Origin: Hymenobacter sp. YIM 151500-1
Lineage (GTDB): Bacteria > Bacteroidota > Bacteroidia > Cytophagales > Hymenobacteraceae
Assembly: GCF_025979885.1 (NCBI RefSeq)
Contig: NZ_CP110139.1
Span: forward strand, 1,178,001-1,242,000
DNA length: 64,000 bases
Direction: 5' to 3'
Both the position numbers and the translations under genes were made by a program. Shown piece by piece: positions 44,825-53,121 of the stretch; positions within the stretch are counted from its first letter, which is position 1, and the number at the start of each line of letters is the position of its first letter. The notes under the pieces are model-generated. The model had not been told where the DNA came from and ran no database searches. It saw only the letters and a program-made list of their open reading frames with translations.

Positions 44825-45197
44825 GTACGCCGTGGTGCGGGTGGTGCCGCGCGTGGAGCGGGAGGAGTTTCTCAACGTGGGCGTGGTGCTCTACTGCCGC
44901 GCCCAAGGCTTCCTGCAGTGCCGCTTCGCCGCTCCCGACGCCCGCCTGCGCGCCTTCGCCGGCCCCACCCTCGACCTGGATGAGCTGACGGCCCGCCTGC
45001 ACGCCTTCGAGCGGATCTGCCAGGGTCGCCGCACTGGTGGTCCCATCGGGCAGTTGGGCCTGGCCGAGCGGTTCCGCTGGCTCACGGCCCAGCGCAGCAC
45101 CGTCGTACAAACCTCGCCCGTCCACCCTGGCCTCTGCGAAGACGCCGCAGCCACGCTAGAGCGGCTGTACGCGCAGCTGGTGGACCTCACCCCCTAG
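44802..45197 (+). CDS. DUF3037 domain protein, partner of the HipA-like kinase
   Basis: 131 residues from ATG 44802. FEYAVVRVVPRVEREEFLNVGVVLYCRAQGFL is the DUF3037 signature. It overlaps the kinase gene by 23 bp, so the two are co-expressed and presumably work together. The final residues and stop codon (VDLTP) are encoded by the left arm of a dispersed inverted repeat (45182-45329), so the native C-terminus may have been altered by repeat insertion. Confidence 0.85.
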   Translation: MPDKHVFEYAVVRVVPRVEREEFLNVGVVLYCRAQGFLQCRFAAPDARLRAFAGPTLDLDELTARLHAFERICQGRRTGGPIGQLGLAERFRWLTAQRSTVVQTSPVHPGLCEDAAATLERLYAQLVDLTP

Positions 45198-45329
45198 CCC
45201 CCTCTCCAAAAGAGAGGGGGAACTAGTAACCCCACCCCCTCCCCAAAAGGGAGGGGCTCTAGTTCTAACTTTTTAGTCTAGAAACTAGTCCCCCCTCTCT
45301 TTTGGAGAGGGGGCTAGGGGGTGAGGTCC
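45182..45329. repeat. 46-bp inverted repeat overlapping the DUF3037 gene end
   Basis: Arms 45182-45227 and 45284-45329 are complementary over 46 bp with one mismatch and are of the CCCCCTAGCCCCCTCTCC type. The left arm contains the last five codons and TAG of the DUF3037 gene. Between them is a third partial copy (45230-45256). Confidence 0.9.
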
Positions 45330-45399
45330 CAAAAATACCTGTTCATTTTTCGGTTGCGGGCCGGGGCGGCGGCCGGTTCTTTTGTCTTCCAAAAAGACT

Positions 45400-46194
45400 A
45401 TGCACCACGACCTGTACCACCGCTTCCGGCAGCTGCACTTTCAGCCGCAACCTCTATTACTGCCCAATGCCTGGGACGCGCGCAGCGCCGCGGCGTGTGA
45501 GGCGGCGGGCTTTGCGGCCGTGGGCACTTCCAGCGCGGCCATAGCCAGCCTGCTGGGCTATGCCGACGGCGAGCAGCTGTCTTTCCCCGAGCTGCGCTAC
45601 ATCGTAAGCCGCATCTGCGCCAGCACAACCCTACCCGTAACCGTTGACATCGAGGGCGGCTACAGCCGCGACCCGGCCCGGATTGGGGCCCACGTGCAAG
45701 AACTGGCGGCCCTGGGCGTGGTAGGCGTGAACCTGGAGGACTCCGTAACCGAAGGCGGCCAACGGCAGCTGCTGGACCCGGCGGCCTTCGCCGCCACGCT
45801 CCGCGCCCTGCGCCACCACTGCGAAGAGCAGCAGCTACCTATGTTTCTTAATGTGCGCACCGACACGTACCTGCTGCTGCCGGAAAATCAGGCGGCGGCC
45901 ACCCGACAGCGGCTGGCCCGGTACGAAGCCGCCGGGGCCGACGGCCTGTTTGTACCGGGCCTGACTGACCTGGCCGAAATCAGTGCCCTGTGCCGGGCTA
46001 CTGCTTTGCCCATCAACGTCATGGCCCTGCCTGGTCTGCCGGACGTGGCGGCGCTGGCCGCGGCGGGGGTGCGGCGCATCAGCATGGGTAATTTTCTGTT
46101 TGAAGCTGTAGCCGCCCGGCAGCAGGCCCTGGCCCGCCACATCTGGCAGCAGGGTAGCCTGGCGCCCTTGTTTGCCGAGGTTCCTGCCCTATGA
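45400..46194 (+). CDS. Isocitrate lyase/PEP mutase family enzyme
   Basis: 264 residues from ATG 45400 (MHHDLYHRFRQLH); a TTG at 45382 is an alternative. A TIM-barrel with LLLPNAWDARSAAACEAAGF, VTVDIEGGYSRDP (metal-site Asp), GVNLEDSV, FLNVRTDTYLL and INVMALPGLPDV. This is the oxaloacetate decarboxylase/phosphonopyruvate hydrolase-like branch that cleaves or forms C-C or P-C bonds. Its stop overlaps the next ATG (ATGA), so it is cotranscribed with the ada-type gene. Confidence 0.85.
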   Translation: MHHDLYHRFRQLHFQPQPLLLPNAWDARSAAACEAAGFAAVGTSSAAIASLLGYADGEQLSFPELRYIVSRICASTTLPVTVDIEGGYSRDPARIGAHVQELAALGVVGVNLEDSVTEGGQRQLLDPAAFAATLRALRHHCEEQQLPMFLNVRTDTYLLLPENQAAATRQRLARYEAAGADGLFVPGLTDLAEISALCRATALPINVMALPGLPDVAALAAAGVRRISMGNFLFEAVAARQQALARHIWQQGSLAPLFAEVPAL

Positions 46195-47262
46195 AAGCCC
46201 TGCTTCTTCCTTCTGCCGCCGAGTGCTACCGGGCCCTGGTAGCCAAAAACGCCGCCTACGAGGGCCGGTTTATTGCGGCGGTGAAAACCACGGGCATCTT
46301 TTGCCGCCCCACCTGCACGGCCCGCAAGCCCAAGCCCCAGAACGTTGAGTTCTTTGCTACCGCCCAGCAGGCCTTGCTGCGCGGCTACCGGCCCTGCAAG
46401 GTGTGCACGCCCCTGGCTGCCCCCGGCGCCACGCCCGCCTTCGTGCGCGACTTGCTGCGGCAGCTGGAAGTGCAGCCCGGCCGCAAACTTACCGACTACG
46501 ACTTGCGCCAGCAGGGCCTGGAGCCGGCCACCGTGCGCCGCTGGTTTCGGCGCCAGCATGGCCTTACCTTTCAGGCCTACCAACGCCTCTACCGCATCAA
46601 CATGGCTTTCCACAATCTTCAGAACGGCGCCTCCGTGACGGATGCCGCTTTCGGCAGTGGCTACGAGTCGCTGAGCGGCTTTCAGGATTCCTTCAAGGCC
46701 GTGTTTGGGGTGGCGCCCTCGCACAGTCAAGAGCAGCAGGTCATCCACCTCACCCGCCTCGACACGCCCCTGGGCCCCATGCTGGCCTGCGCCACGGACG
46801 AGGGCCTCTGCCTGCTCGAATTCACGGACCGGCGCGGACTGGAAACCGAGCTACAGGAGCTGGCCCAGCGCCTCCAGGCCACCATCGTGCCCGGTGAGCA
46901 TCGGTACTTTGCCCGGTATGCGCGTCGAGCTGGCCGAGTACTTTGCCGGCACGCGCCGCACGTTTACGGTGCCGCTGCTGGCTCCCGGCACTGCGTTTCA
47001 GCGGGCGGTGTGGGAGGCCTTGCAAACTATTCCGTACGGGGCCACCCGCTCCTATGCCCAGCAGGCCGCGGCCCTGGGCAAGCCCGCCGCCGTGCGGGCC
47101 GTGGCCGCCGCCAACGGCCAGAACCGCCTGGCTCTGCTCATTCCTTGCCACCGCGTTATTGGGGCTGGGGGGCAGCTTACGGGCTACGCCGGCGGGCTGT
47201 GGCGCAAAAAGCGGCTGCTGGAGCTGGAGCAGGGCCCGGCGGCGCAGCTACCGTTGTTTTAG
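46191..47262 (+). pseudogene. Ada-type DNA alkylation repair/regulator gene with a frameshift
   Basis: Frame 1 encodes an Ada-like N-terminus: zinc Cys tetrad FCRPTC...RPCKVC (Cys38, 42, 69, 72), an AraC-type HTH (about 85-175) and the start of the methyltransferase domain, to about VPGEH near 46900. The expected continuation MRVELAEYFAG...GATRSYAQQAAALG...LLIPCHRVIG (active-site Cys in PCHR) lies in the +1 frame from 46918 to 47262. One extra base near 46905-46918 accounts for the break; frame 1 otherwise runs on as meaningless sequence to 47318. The second part has its own ATG at 46918 (114 residues) and might be made separately. Confidence 0.85.
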
Positions 47263-47414
47263 TCGGACCACGGGAGCCGGCCAGGCCAGCGCAACATCGG
47301 GGCGGGTTCTTGCGGTAAACGGGCACGCGCCGCAACTTCTGGCCGGAGCGCCGGTTCTGCCGGGGTGCCGCGCGGCGCCATACGTCCTATCTTTTTCCTG
47401 CCACCTGCTTTCCT

Positions 47415-47882
47415 ATGAAAAACCAAATCGGCCTCGATACCGCTCAGGCCCAGGAGCTGGCTACCAAGCTCAACCTGCTGCTGGCCAACTACCAGATGTT
47501 CTACATCAACGCCCGCGGCTTCCACTGGAACATCCAGGGCGAGAAGTTCTTCGAGCTGCACGCCAAGTTTGAGGAGCTGTACACCGACGCCCTGACCAAG
47601 GTGGACGAAATAGCCGAGCGCATCCTCACGCTGGGCCACCGCCCCCTGCACTCGTTCACGGACTACCTGCGCACGGCCACCATCCAGGAGGCCACCAACG
47701 TATCGGACGGGACGACGGCGGTGCAGACCGTGCTGCAAAACTTCCAGGTGCTTATCGGCCTGGAGCGCGAAACCCTGACCCTGGCCGCCGAAGCCGACGA
47801 CGAAGGCACCAGCGCCCTGATGAGCGACTACATCCGCCAGCAGGAAAAGGAGGTCTGGATGTACAACGCCTACCTGGGCTAA
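47415..47882 (+). CDS. dps: Dps family ferritin-like protein
   Basis: 155 residues. Ferroxidase-site residues are in YINARGFHWNIQGEKFFELHAKFEELYTDA, the Dps hallmark; a four-helix bundle is expected. Dps dodecamers store iron and shield DNA during starvation and oxidative stress. TATCTTTT at 47388-47395, one base off the -7 consensus, lies 20 bp ahead. A clear terminator follows. Confidence 0.95.
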   Translation: MKNQIGLDTAQAQELATKLNLLLANYQMFYINARGFHWNIQGEKFFELHAKFEELYTDALTKVDEIAERILTLGHRPLHSFTDYLRTATIQEATNVSDGTTAVQTVLQNFQVLIGLERETLTLAAEADDEGTSALMSDYIRQQEKEVWMYNAYLG

Positions 47883-47919
47883 GCCGCCCGCGTGGCCCCA
47901 GAGCCCACCTCATCAAGCA

Positions 47920-47957
47920 GCCCGCCGCATCTTTCGGATGCGGCGGGCTTTTTCTTT
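47920..47957 (+). terminator. Terminator of dps
   Basis: GCCCGCCGCAT / ATGCGGCGGGC stem (47920-47930 with 47938-47948) followed by TTTTTCTTTTTT. Confidence 0.95.
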
Positions 47958-47995
47958 TTTGCGCGGCCCTTTCTCTTTCACTTTATTTTCTCCCG

Positions 47996-48712
47996 ATGCC
48001 CTACCTCTACGTGCGCCAAAGCGTCCGAAAGTACGGCGTAGCCGCTGGCCTGCTGCTTTTCTGCTTCGGCTTCCGTGCAGTCTGCGCTGCGCAACAGCGC
48101 ACTTTTTCCATTCCCAATGGCTCCAGCCACTACACGGCCACCATCACCGTAGCCGGCTGCCCCGATAACTACTGCCGGGGCCGGGGCACGGTTCAGCTCT
48201 TCGACAAGCAAACCAAACGGCTGGCGCACACCTTTTCTTCCGAAGACCTGACCTTCTTCCTGGACCCGCCACGCCACCAACCCACCGTCAATGTGGTGCA
48301 GCTCTACAACGAGCAAAGCCCGCTGATTTTTGCTGACTTCAACTTCGACGGCACCGAGGACCTGGCCATCCGCAACGGTAACAACAGCGGCTACGGCGGC
48401 CCTTCTTACGACGTGTACGTGTTTACTAGCCGCTCCCGCCGCTTCATTCGCAGCCGGGAGCTTACGGCCCTGGCCACCGAAAACCTGGGTATGTTTCAGG
48501 TAGACAAGAAACGTCAGCGCCTGATTACCTTTCAGAAAAGCGGCTGCTGCTGGCACCTAACTACCGAATTTGCCGTGGTGCCCGGTCAGGGCCTGGTGAA
48601 AATGCTGACCGAGGAGGAAGATGCTACCACTGAAACCATGGTAGTAACCACCCGCCGCCGCGTAAACGGCCAGTGGACCACCAGCGTCAGAAAACATCCG
48701 CGCCAGGACTAG
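47996..48712 (+). CDS. XAC2610-like secreted protein
   Basis: 238 residues. Signal segment about 12-32. The core has DFNFDGTEDLAIRNGNNSGYGGPSYDVYVF, a calcium-binding/FG-GAP-like loop, and FQKSGCCWHLTTEF, both typical of the XAC2610 family of exported proteins, some of which inhibit lysozyme or contribute to envelope defence. The C-terminus reads VTTRRRVNGQWTTSV. Family by motif recall. Confidence 0.65.
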   Translation: MPYLYVRQSVRKYGVAAGLLLFCFGFRAVCAAQQRTFSIPNGSSHYTATITVAGCPDNYCRGRGTVQLFDKQTKRLAHTFSSEDLTFFLDPPRHQPTVNVVQLYNEQSPLIFADFNFDGTEDLAIRNGNNSGYGGPSYDVYVFTSRSRRFIRSRELTALATENLGMFQVDKKRQRLITFQKSGCCWHLTTEFAVVPGQGLVKMLTEEEDATTETMVVTTRRRVNGQWTTSVRKHPRQD

Positions 48713-48741
48713 CCTGCCCAGCAACTCTAGCAGCCTCAACA

Positions 48742-48808
48742 CAACAAATTAATTATGCTTGCATAACAATTTGTTGAACTGCACGTAGTATCTTTGCGTC
48801 AACAAATT
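48742..48808 (+). promoter_or_regulatory. Promoter with three CAACAAATT operator-like repeats
   Basis: CAACAAATT occurs at 48742-48750 and 48800-48808, and inverted at 48768-48776, so the first two form a spaced palindrome. An exact -7 box TATCTTTG (48789-48796) lies between the second and third. The third copy covers the expected transcript start. Confidence 0.6.
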
Positions 48809-48835
48809 GACTAGTACACACATACACGCATAGCC

Positions 48836-48973
48836 ATGAAAAAGAGCACTGCTGCCGTTTCTTCGCTGCTATTCCTGGGAGGCTTGAGCTCGTTGGGTTT
48901 CCTGGCCGCTCAGGTTCGCAACCTGAATCTGTTTTTCGACCTGCGCGACGAAGAGGAATACCACTACTGTTAA
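48836..48973 (+). CDS. 45-residue secreted or membrane peptide
   Basis: ATG 48836 to TAA 48971-48973. MKKSTAAVSSLL... is a signal-like hydrophobic segment (about 5-24), followed by AAQVRNLNLFFDLRDEEEYHYC: a 20-odd-residue acidic tail ending in a terminal Cys. It has a strong promoter with operator-like repeats and its own terminator, which argues that it is real. No family known to me. A secreted peptide or small membrane regulator are both possible. Confidence 0.6.
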   Translation: MKKSTAAVSSLLFLGGLSSLGFLAAQVRNLNLFFDLRDEEEYHYC

Positions 48974-49000
48974 GCCTCGCGTCTTAGCTTAATTCACCTG

Positions 49001-49032
49001 CGGACCCTGCCTTGTGGCGGGGTCCGTTTTTG
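49001..49032 (+). terminator. Terminator of the 45-residue peptide gene
   Basis: CGGACCC.GCC / GGC.GGGTCCG stem with TTGT loop (49001-49026) followed by a T-run. Confidence 0.85.
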
Positions 49033-49227
49033 TTTGGGCTGGAAGAAACGGCCGGTAAAAATCAGGCAGTTACGGGCGTGTTCCGAAAAAACCACATCCA
49101 TTCGCGCTGGTTTTCGGTACTTCACGGCAGCGGCCGTCCAGGGTGGGCGGTCCACGTGCGTTTCACCGGCTGGGGCCGGCCTGGGGCCTCCTGCTGCCCC
49201 GGCCACCCAGCCAAACCTCCTGAACCT

Positions 49228-49854
49228 ATGGAATTGAGTAGCCTCAAAGACCAGGTAAGCTACATCATCGGGCGCGACATGGCCCGCAACTTCGCCCAGC
49301 AAGGCCTCGACCTCAACATCGACGTGCTGGCCCAGAGCATGAAGGAAACCATGGGCGGACAGCCCAGCCGCCTCTCGCCCCAGCAAATGCAAGCGGCCAT
49401 GCAGCAGCTCCAGGAGCAGCTGCAAGCCGCCGAAGACTCCAACCAAGACCCCAACGCCATGAACAACAACCGCGCGGAAGGCGAAGCCTTCCTGAAAGAA
49501 AATGCCGGCAAGCCTGGTGTGCAGACCCTGCCCAGCGGCCTGCAATACGAAGTGCTGAAAGAAGGCAACGGCCGCAAGCCCGGCCCCGGCTCGTCGGTGA
49601 CGACGCACTACCACGGCACGCTCATCAACGGCACCGTGTTCGACTCCTCCTACCAGCGCGGCCAGCCCGCTACCTTCGGCGTCAACCAGGTTATTGCCGG
49701 CTGGACCGAAGCCCTACAACTCATGCCCGAAGGCTCGAAGTGGCGCCTCTACATCCCCTCGGAGCTGGCCTACGGCAAGCGCGGCGCCGGCCGCGACATC
49801 GGCCCCGACTCGGCGCTTATCTTCGACGTGGAACTGCTGAAGGTGAATAATTAG
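49228..49854 (+). CDS. FKBP-type peptidyl-prolyl cis-trans isomerase
   Basis: 208 residues from ATG 49228 (MELSSLKDQVSYIIGRDMARN). The helical N-terminal dimerisation domain (1-95, Gln-rich) is FkpA/FklB-like; the FKBP domain (about 100-208) has VTTHYHGTLINGTVFDSSYQRG, VIAGWTEALQLMPEGSKWRLYIP and GRDIGPDSALIFDVELL. No signal peptide, so cytosolic. It catalyses prolyl isomerisation and acts as a chaperone. Confidence 0.93.
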   Translation: MELSSLKDQVSYIIGRDMARNFAQQGLDLNIDVLAQSMKETMGGQPSRLSPQQMQAAMQQLQEQLQAAEDSNQDPNAMNNNRAEGEAFLKENAGKPGVQTLPSGLQYEVLKEGNGRKPGPGSSVTTHYHGTLINGTVFDSSYQRGQPATFGVNQVIAGWTEALQLMPEGSKWRLYIPSELAYGKRGAGRDIGPDSALIFDVELLKVNN

Positions 49855-50126
49855 GTGAGTGATGGGGTGATGAGGTGACAAGTGCCAGGTGACAAGTAGA
49901 ACGTCCTGCTCCATCTGGCGTCTGCTTGCCAAAGCATCTCTACCACTTCGTTGTGGTGCTATTGTCATGCTGAGCTTGTCGAAGCATCTCTCCCGCTGGC
50001 TAATCAACCAGAGTAGCAACGAAGCGGTAAAGATGCTTCGACAAGCTCAGCATGACGACCTCACTTGTCACTTGTCACCTGTCACTTTTCACCTCCCCAC
50101 CTCCTCACTTCATCACCTAGAAAACA
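49855..50126. repeat. Nested repeats: GTGACA words enclosing GTCATGCTGAGC hairpin
   Basis: Left flank GGTGACAAGTG words (49862-49900) and right flank CACTTGTCACCTG words (50064-50119) are complementary. Between them a long hairpin of the GTCATGCTGAGCTTGTC type (49964-49990 with 50034-50056) and a partial extra copy from 49907. It fills the whole gap before the 50127 gene. Confidence 0.8.
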
Positions 50127-50681
50127 ATGACCGAGCTGGCTCCTGATATTCCTGAGGTACCGGAGGGGTACGCGGACGGAGCGCCGGAGCCGCTGCCCCC
50201 ACCGGAGCCTGAGCAGTTTGCGGAGCTGCGCAGCGAGGATGGGCGCGTGGTGCTCGGCAACAACGTGCTGGAAATAGAGGGCCAGCGGTTTGCCTGGCGC
50301 GAGCTGGCCGGAGCCGACGTGCAGCCGGTGCGCTGGCTGCTGTGGTTTTTGCTGGGTGGCCTCACGCTGGCGGGCTTCACGCTGGGGTACCTGCAGTTCT
50401 GGCTGCGCACTATGCCGGCTGCCCTGGGCATGGCCGCTGGCGCCCTGCTGCTGGCCTGGGGACTGCGCGGTACCAACCGGTGGCGCCTGCACCGCTCCGG
50501 CCGCGAAACCCTGTTTTTTTCGTTGCCGGGCCCCGCCCGGTCCTGGCAGCAGCTGGCCCAGGAAGTGAACCGCCGCATCCGCCAGCGCCACGACGAAGCC
50601 GCTGCCGCCGCCGATTACTGGCTGCAACTCACGGCCCGCACCAGCCCCGGCCCCACCGGCGGCGCCCTGCCGATTTCCTGA
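50127..50681 (+). CDS. Uncharacterised membrane protein
   Basis: 184 residues. A Pro/Glu-rich N-terminus (1-40), then a short beta segment (VVLGNNVLEIEGQRFAWREL), two close transmembrane helices (about 70-92 and 95-112) and a C-terminal basic/helical tail. The layout resembles DUF6232-type proteins (cytosolic beta region plus helix pair), but I am not certain. Function unknown. Precedes the kup gene by 120 bp. Confidence 0.6.
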   Translation: MTELAPDIPEVPEGYADGAPEPLPPPEPEQFAELRSEDGRVVLGNNVLEIEGQRFAWRELAGADVQPVRWLLWFLLGGLTLAGFTLGYLQFWLRTMPAALGMAAGALLLAWGLRGTNRWRLHRSGRETLFFSLPGPARSWQQLAQEVNRRIRQRHDEAAAAADYWLQLTARTSPGPTGGALPIS

Positions 50682-50728
50682 GCAGCCTGCCACTTTTAGG
50701 GTGGCGTTGCGTAAGCGCGCCCAGGCCT

Positions 50729-50755
50729 TTGATTTCAGCCCAACAGCTACCTTTG
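50729..50755 (+). promoter_or_regulatory. Promoter of kup
   Basis: TTG (50729-50731), 16-bp spacer, exact -7 box TACCTTTG (50748-50755), 46 bp before ATG 50802. Confidence 0.6.
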
Positions 50756-50801
50756 GCCCCGTTTAGGTAAAACCGGCTTTTTCACCCCTTTTCCCCTTCC
50801 C

Positions 50802-52736
50802 ATGGACGCCAAACACCCGCACACCGCGGTTTCGACGGCTGGCTTGCTGATTGCCCTCGGCATTATTTACGGGGACATCGGCACCTCGCCGCTGTACGTG
50901 ATGAAGGCCATTGTGCCCGAGCAAATCAACCCCATGCTCGTGTACGGCGGCATTTCCTGCGTTTTCTGGACTCTGACGCTGCAAACCACCATCAAGTACG
51001 TGCTGCTCACGCTGAACGCCGACAACAACGGCGAGGGCGGCATTTTCTCGCTCTATGCCCTGGTGCGCCGGCGGGCGGCCTGGCTTACCATTCCGGCCAT
51101 CATCGGCGGGGCGGCCCTGCTGGCCGATGGCGTCATTACGCCGCCCATCTCGGTGTCGTCGGCCATTGAAGGGCTGGAGGCGGTGTACCCCGATATTCCG
51201 ACGGTGCCCATCGTCATTGGCATTCTGCTAGGCTTGTTTCTGCTCCAGAGCTTCGGCACCCAGATTGTGGGCAAGGCCTTCGGGCCGATTATGTTTATCT
51301 GGTTTACGATGCTGGGCGTGCTGGGCGTGAGTTGGATTGTGCAGCACCCCGAGATTCTGCGGGCCCTCAACCCCTACTACGCCTACGACCTGCTGGCGAA
51401 CTACCCCGGCGGCTTCTGGCTGCTGGGCGCCGTGTTCCTGTGCACCACCGGGGCCGAGGCCCTATACTCTGACCTGGGCCACTGCGGCAAAGGCAACATC
51501 CGCATCAGCTGGATTTTCGTGAAAACCTGCCTGGTGCTCAACTACATGGGCCAGGGTGCCTGGCTGCTGGCTCACCAGGGCGAGCAGCTCAACAAGCGCA
51601 ACCCCTTCTATGAGCTGATGCCCGACTGGTTCCTGCTCATCGGCATCGGCATTGCCACTATTGCCGCCATTATTGCCTCCCAGGCCCTGATTACGGGCTC
51701 GTTTACGCTGGTGGCCGAGGCCATCCGCCTCAACATGTGGCCCAAGGTGCGCCTCAACTACCCCACCGACGTGAAGGGCCAGCTCTACGTGCCCAGCATG
51801 AACCGCCTGCTACTTATCGGTTGCATTGCCGTGGTGCTCTACTTCCAGAAGTCCGAGAACATGGAAGCTGCCTACGGCTTGGCCATCACGCTTACCATGC
51901 TCATGACCACGCTGCTGCTTACCGTGTGGCTGCGGGCCAAGAAGGTGGCTCTGCCGCTGGTGGTTTTGTTTGCGGTGGTGTACGGCGCCATCGAGGGGTC
52001 GTTTCTGGTGGCCAACCTCATCAAGTTCCCGCACGGCGGCTGGGTGTCCCTGGCCATTGGTGCTGCCCTGGTGGCCGTGATGTACGTGTGGCTGCGGGCC
52101 TATTACATCAAGCGCCGGCTCACGGAGTTCGTCAAGATTGAGCCCTACATGGAGGCCCTCAAGGAGCTGTCGGCCGACGAAACCGTGTCTAAGTACTCCA
52201 CTCACCTCGTGTTCATGACCTCGGCCGAGCGGGCCACGGAAATCGAGTCGAAAATCATCTACTCCATCTTCCAGAAGCGCCCCAAGCGGGCCGACATCTA
52301 CTGGTTTGTGCACGTAGACACCACCGACGAGCCGTATACCATGGAGTACAAGGTAATCGAGCTGGCCCCCGACGACGTGTTCCGCATCACCTTCCGCCTG
52401 GGTTTCCGGGTGGAGCAGCGTATCAACCTCTACTTCCGCAAGGTGGTGGAAGACCTGGTGCGCAACAAGGAGGTGGACATCACCTCCCGTTACGAGAGCC
52501 TCAGCAAGCAGCACGTCACCGGCGACTTCCGCTTCGTGGTGCTGGAGAAGTTTCTGTCGGTTGAGAACGAGTTTCCGTGGGCGGAAAAGCTGGTTATGCA
52601 GGCCTACTTCTACATCAAGCAGTTTATTGCTTCGGAAGACAAGTACTTTGGCCTCGACACCAGCTCGGTGAAAGTGGAGAAAGTGCCCCTCGTCATCACC
52701 CCCGTCCGCGACGTAGCCCTCAAGCGCGTTTCGTAG
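50802..52736 (+). CDS. kup: KUP/HAK/KT-type potassium transporter
   Basis: 644 residues. The family hallmark IIYGDIGTSPLYV spans about 21-33; about 12 transmembrane helices run to residue 440 (for example ADNNGEGGIFSLYALV, GVITPPISVSSAIEG and GAEALYSDLGHCGKGNIRISW), and a C-terminal cytosolic domain of about 200 residues follows. Kup imports K+ together with H+, supporting osmotic and pH balance. Length is typical. Confidence 0.96.
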   Translation: MDAKHPHTAVSTAGLLIALGIIYGDIGTSPLYVMKAIVPEQINPMLVYGGISCVFWTLTLQTTIKYVLLTLNADNNGEGGIFSLYALVRRRAAWLTIPAIIGGAALLADGVITPPISVSSAIEGLEAVYPDIPTVPIVIGILLGLFLLQSFGTQIVGKAFGPIMFIWFTMLGVLGVSWIVQHPEILRALNPYYAYDLLANYPGGFWLLGAVFLCTTGAEALYSDLGHCGKGNIRISWIFVKTCLVLNYMGQGAWLLAHQGEQLNKRNPFYELMPDWFLLIGIGIATIAAIIASQALITGSFTLVAEAIRLNMWPKVRLNYPTDVKGQLYVPSMNRLLLIGCIAVVLYFQKSENMEAAYGLAITLTMLMTTLLLTVWLRAKKVALPLVVLFAVVYGAIEGSFLVANLIKFPHGGWVSLAIGAALVAVMYVWLRAYYIKRRLTEFVKIEPYMEALKELSADETVSKYSTHLVFMTSAERATEIESKIIYSIFQKRPKRADIYWFVHVDTTDEPYTMEYKVIELAPDDVFRITFRLGFRVEQRINLYFRKVVEDLVRNKEVDITSRYESLSKQHVTGDFRFVVLEKFLSVENEFPWAEKLVMQAYFYIKQFIASEDKYFGLDTSSVKVEKVPLVITPVRDVALKRVS

Positions 52737-52965
52737 GTTGTTGGTGATGGGGTGACAAGTAACAGGTGACAGGTGACAGGTGACAGGTAGACCGTCATGC
52801 TGAGCGAAGGCGGAGACGAAGCCGAAGCATCTCTCCCGCTTCGTTGGGCAAGCATCAGAAGTTAGCCAGAGGTAGAGATGCTTCGGCTGCGCTCAGCAGG
52901 ACAGACGTGTTACCTGTCACCTGTTACCTCCTCACTTATCACCTCCTCACCCCATCACCGTTCAT
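52737..52965. repeat. Nested repeats: GTGACA words enclosing GTCATGCTGAGC hairpin
   Basis: Left flank: GGTGACAGGT word repeated four times in tandem (52762-52790); right flank GTTACCTGTCACCTGT words (52908-52959). Inside, a GTCATGCTGAGCGAAGG hairpin (52794-52902) with AGCATCTCT/AGAGATGCT complementarity. Same nested plan as 49855-50126. Confidence 0.8.
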
Positions 52966-52968
52966 ACC

Positions 52969-53009
52969 CCAGCCCCGCTGCCAAAAACAGCGGGGCTGGT
53001 TTGTTTTTA
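52969..53009 (+). terminator. Terminator of kup
   Basis: 12-bp perfect stem CCAGCCCCGCTG (52969-52980 with 52988-52999) followed by TTTGTTTTT. Confidence 0.95.
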
Positions 53010-53121
53010 AGCGGGAGTCAAATCCGCAAGCTCAACCATAACTATCTGATTTGTTTGCCTGTATCATCTACAGTCTGGTAAGCCAGTCCCTGTTCTTTTC
53101 CCAACCCAAACCCACCACTTC

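Noticed and set aside
47262..47318. Extended C-terminus of the ada-type frame 1
   Set aside because: After about 46900 frame 1 reads as random Arg/Ala/Gly-rich text, while the true domain continues in the +1 frame.
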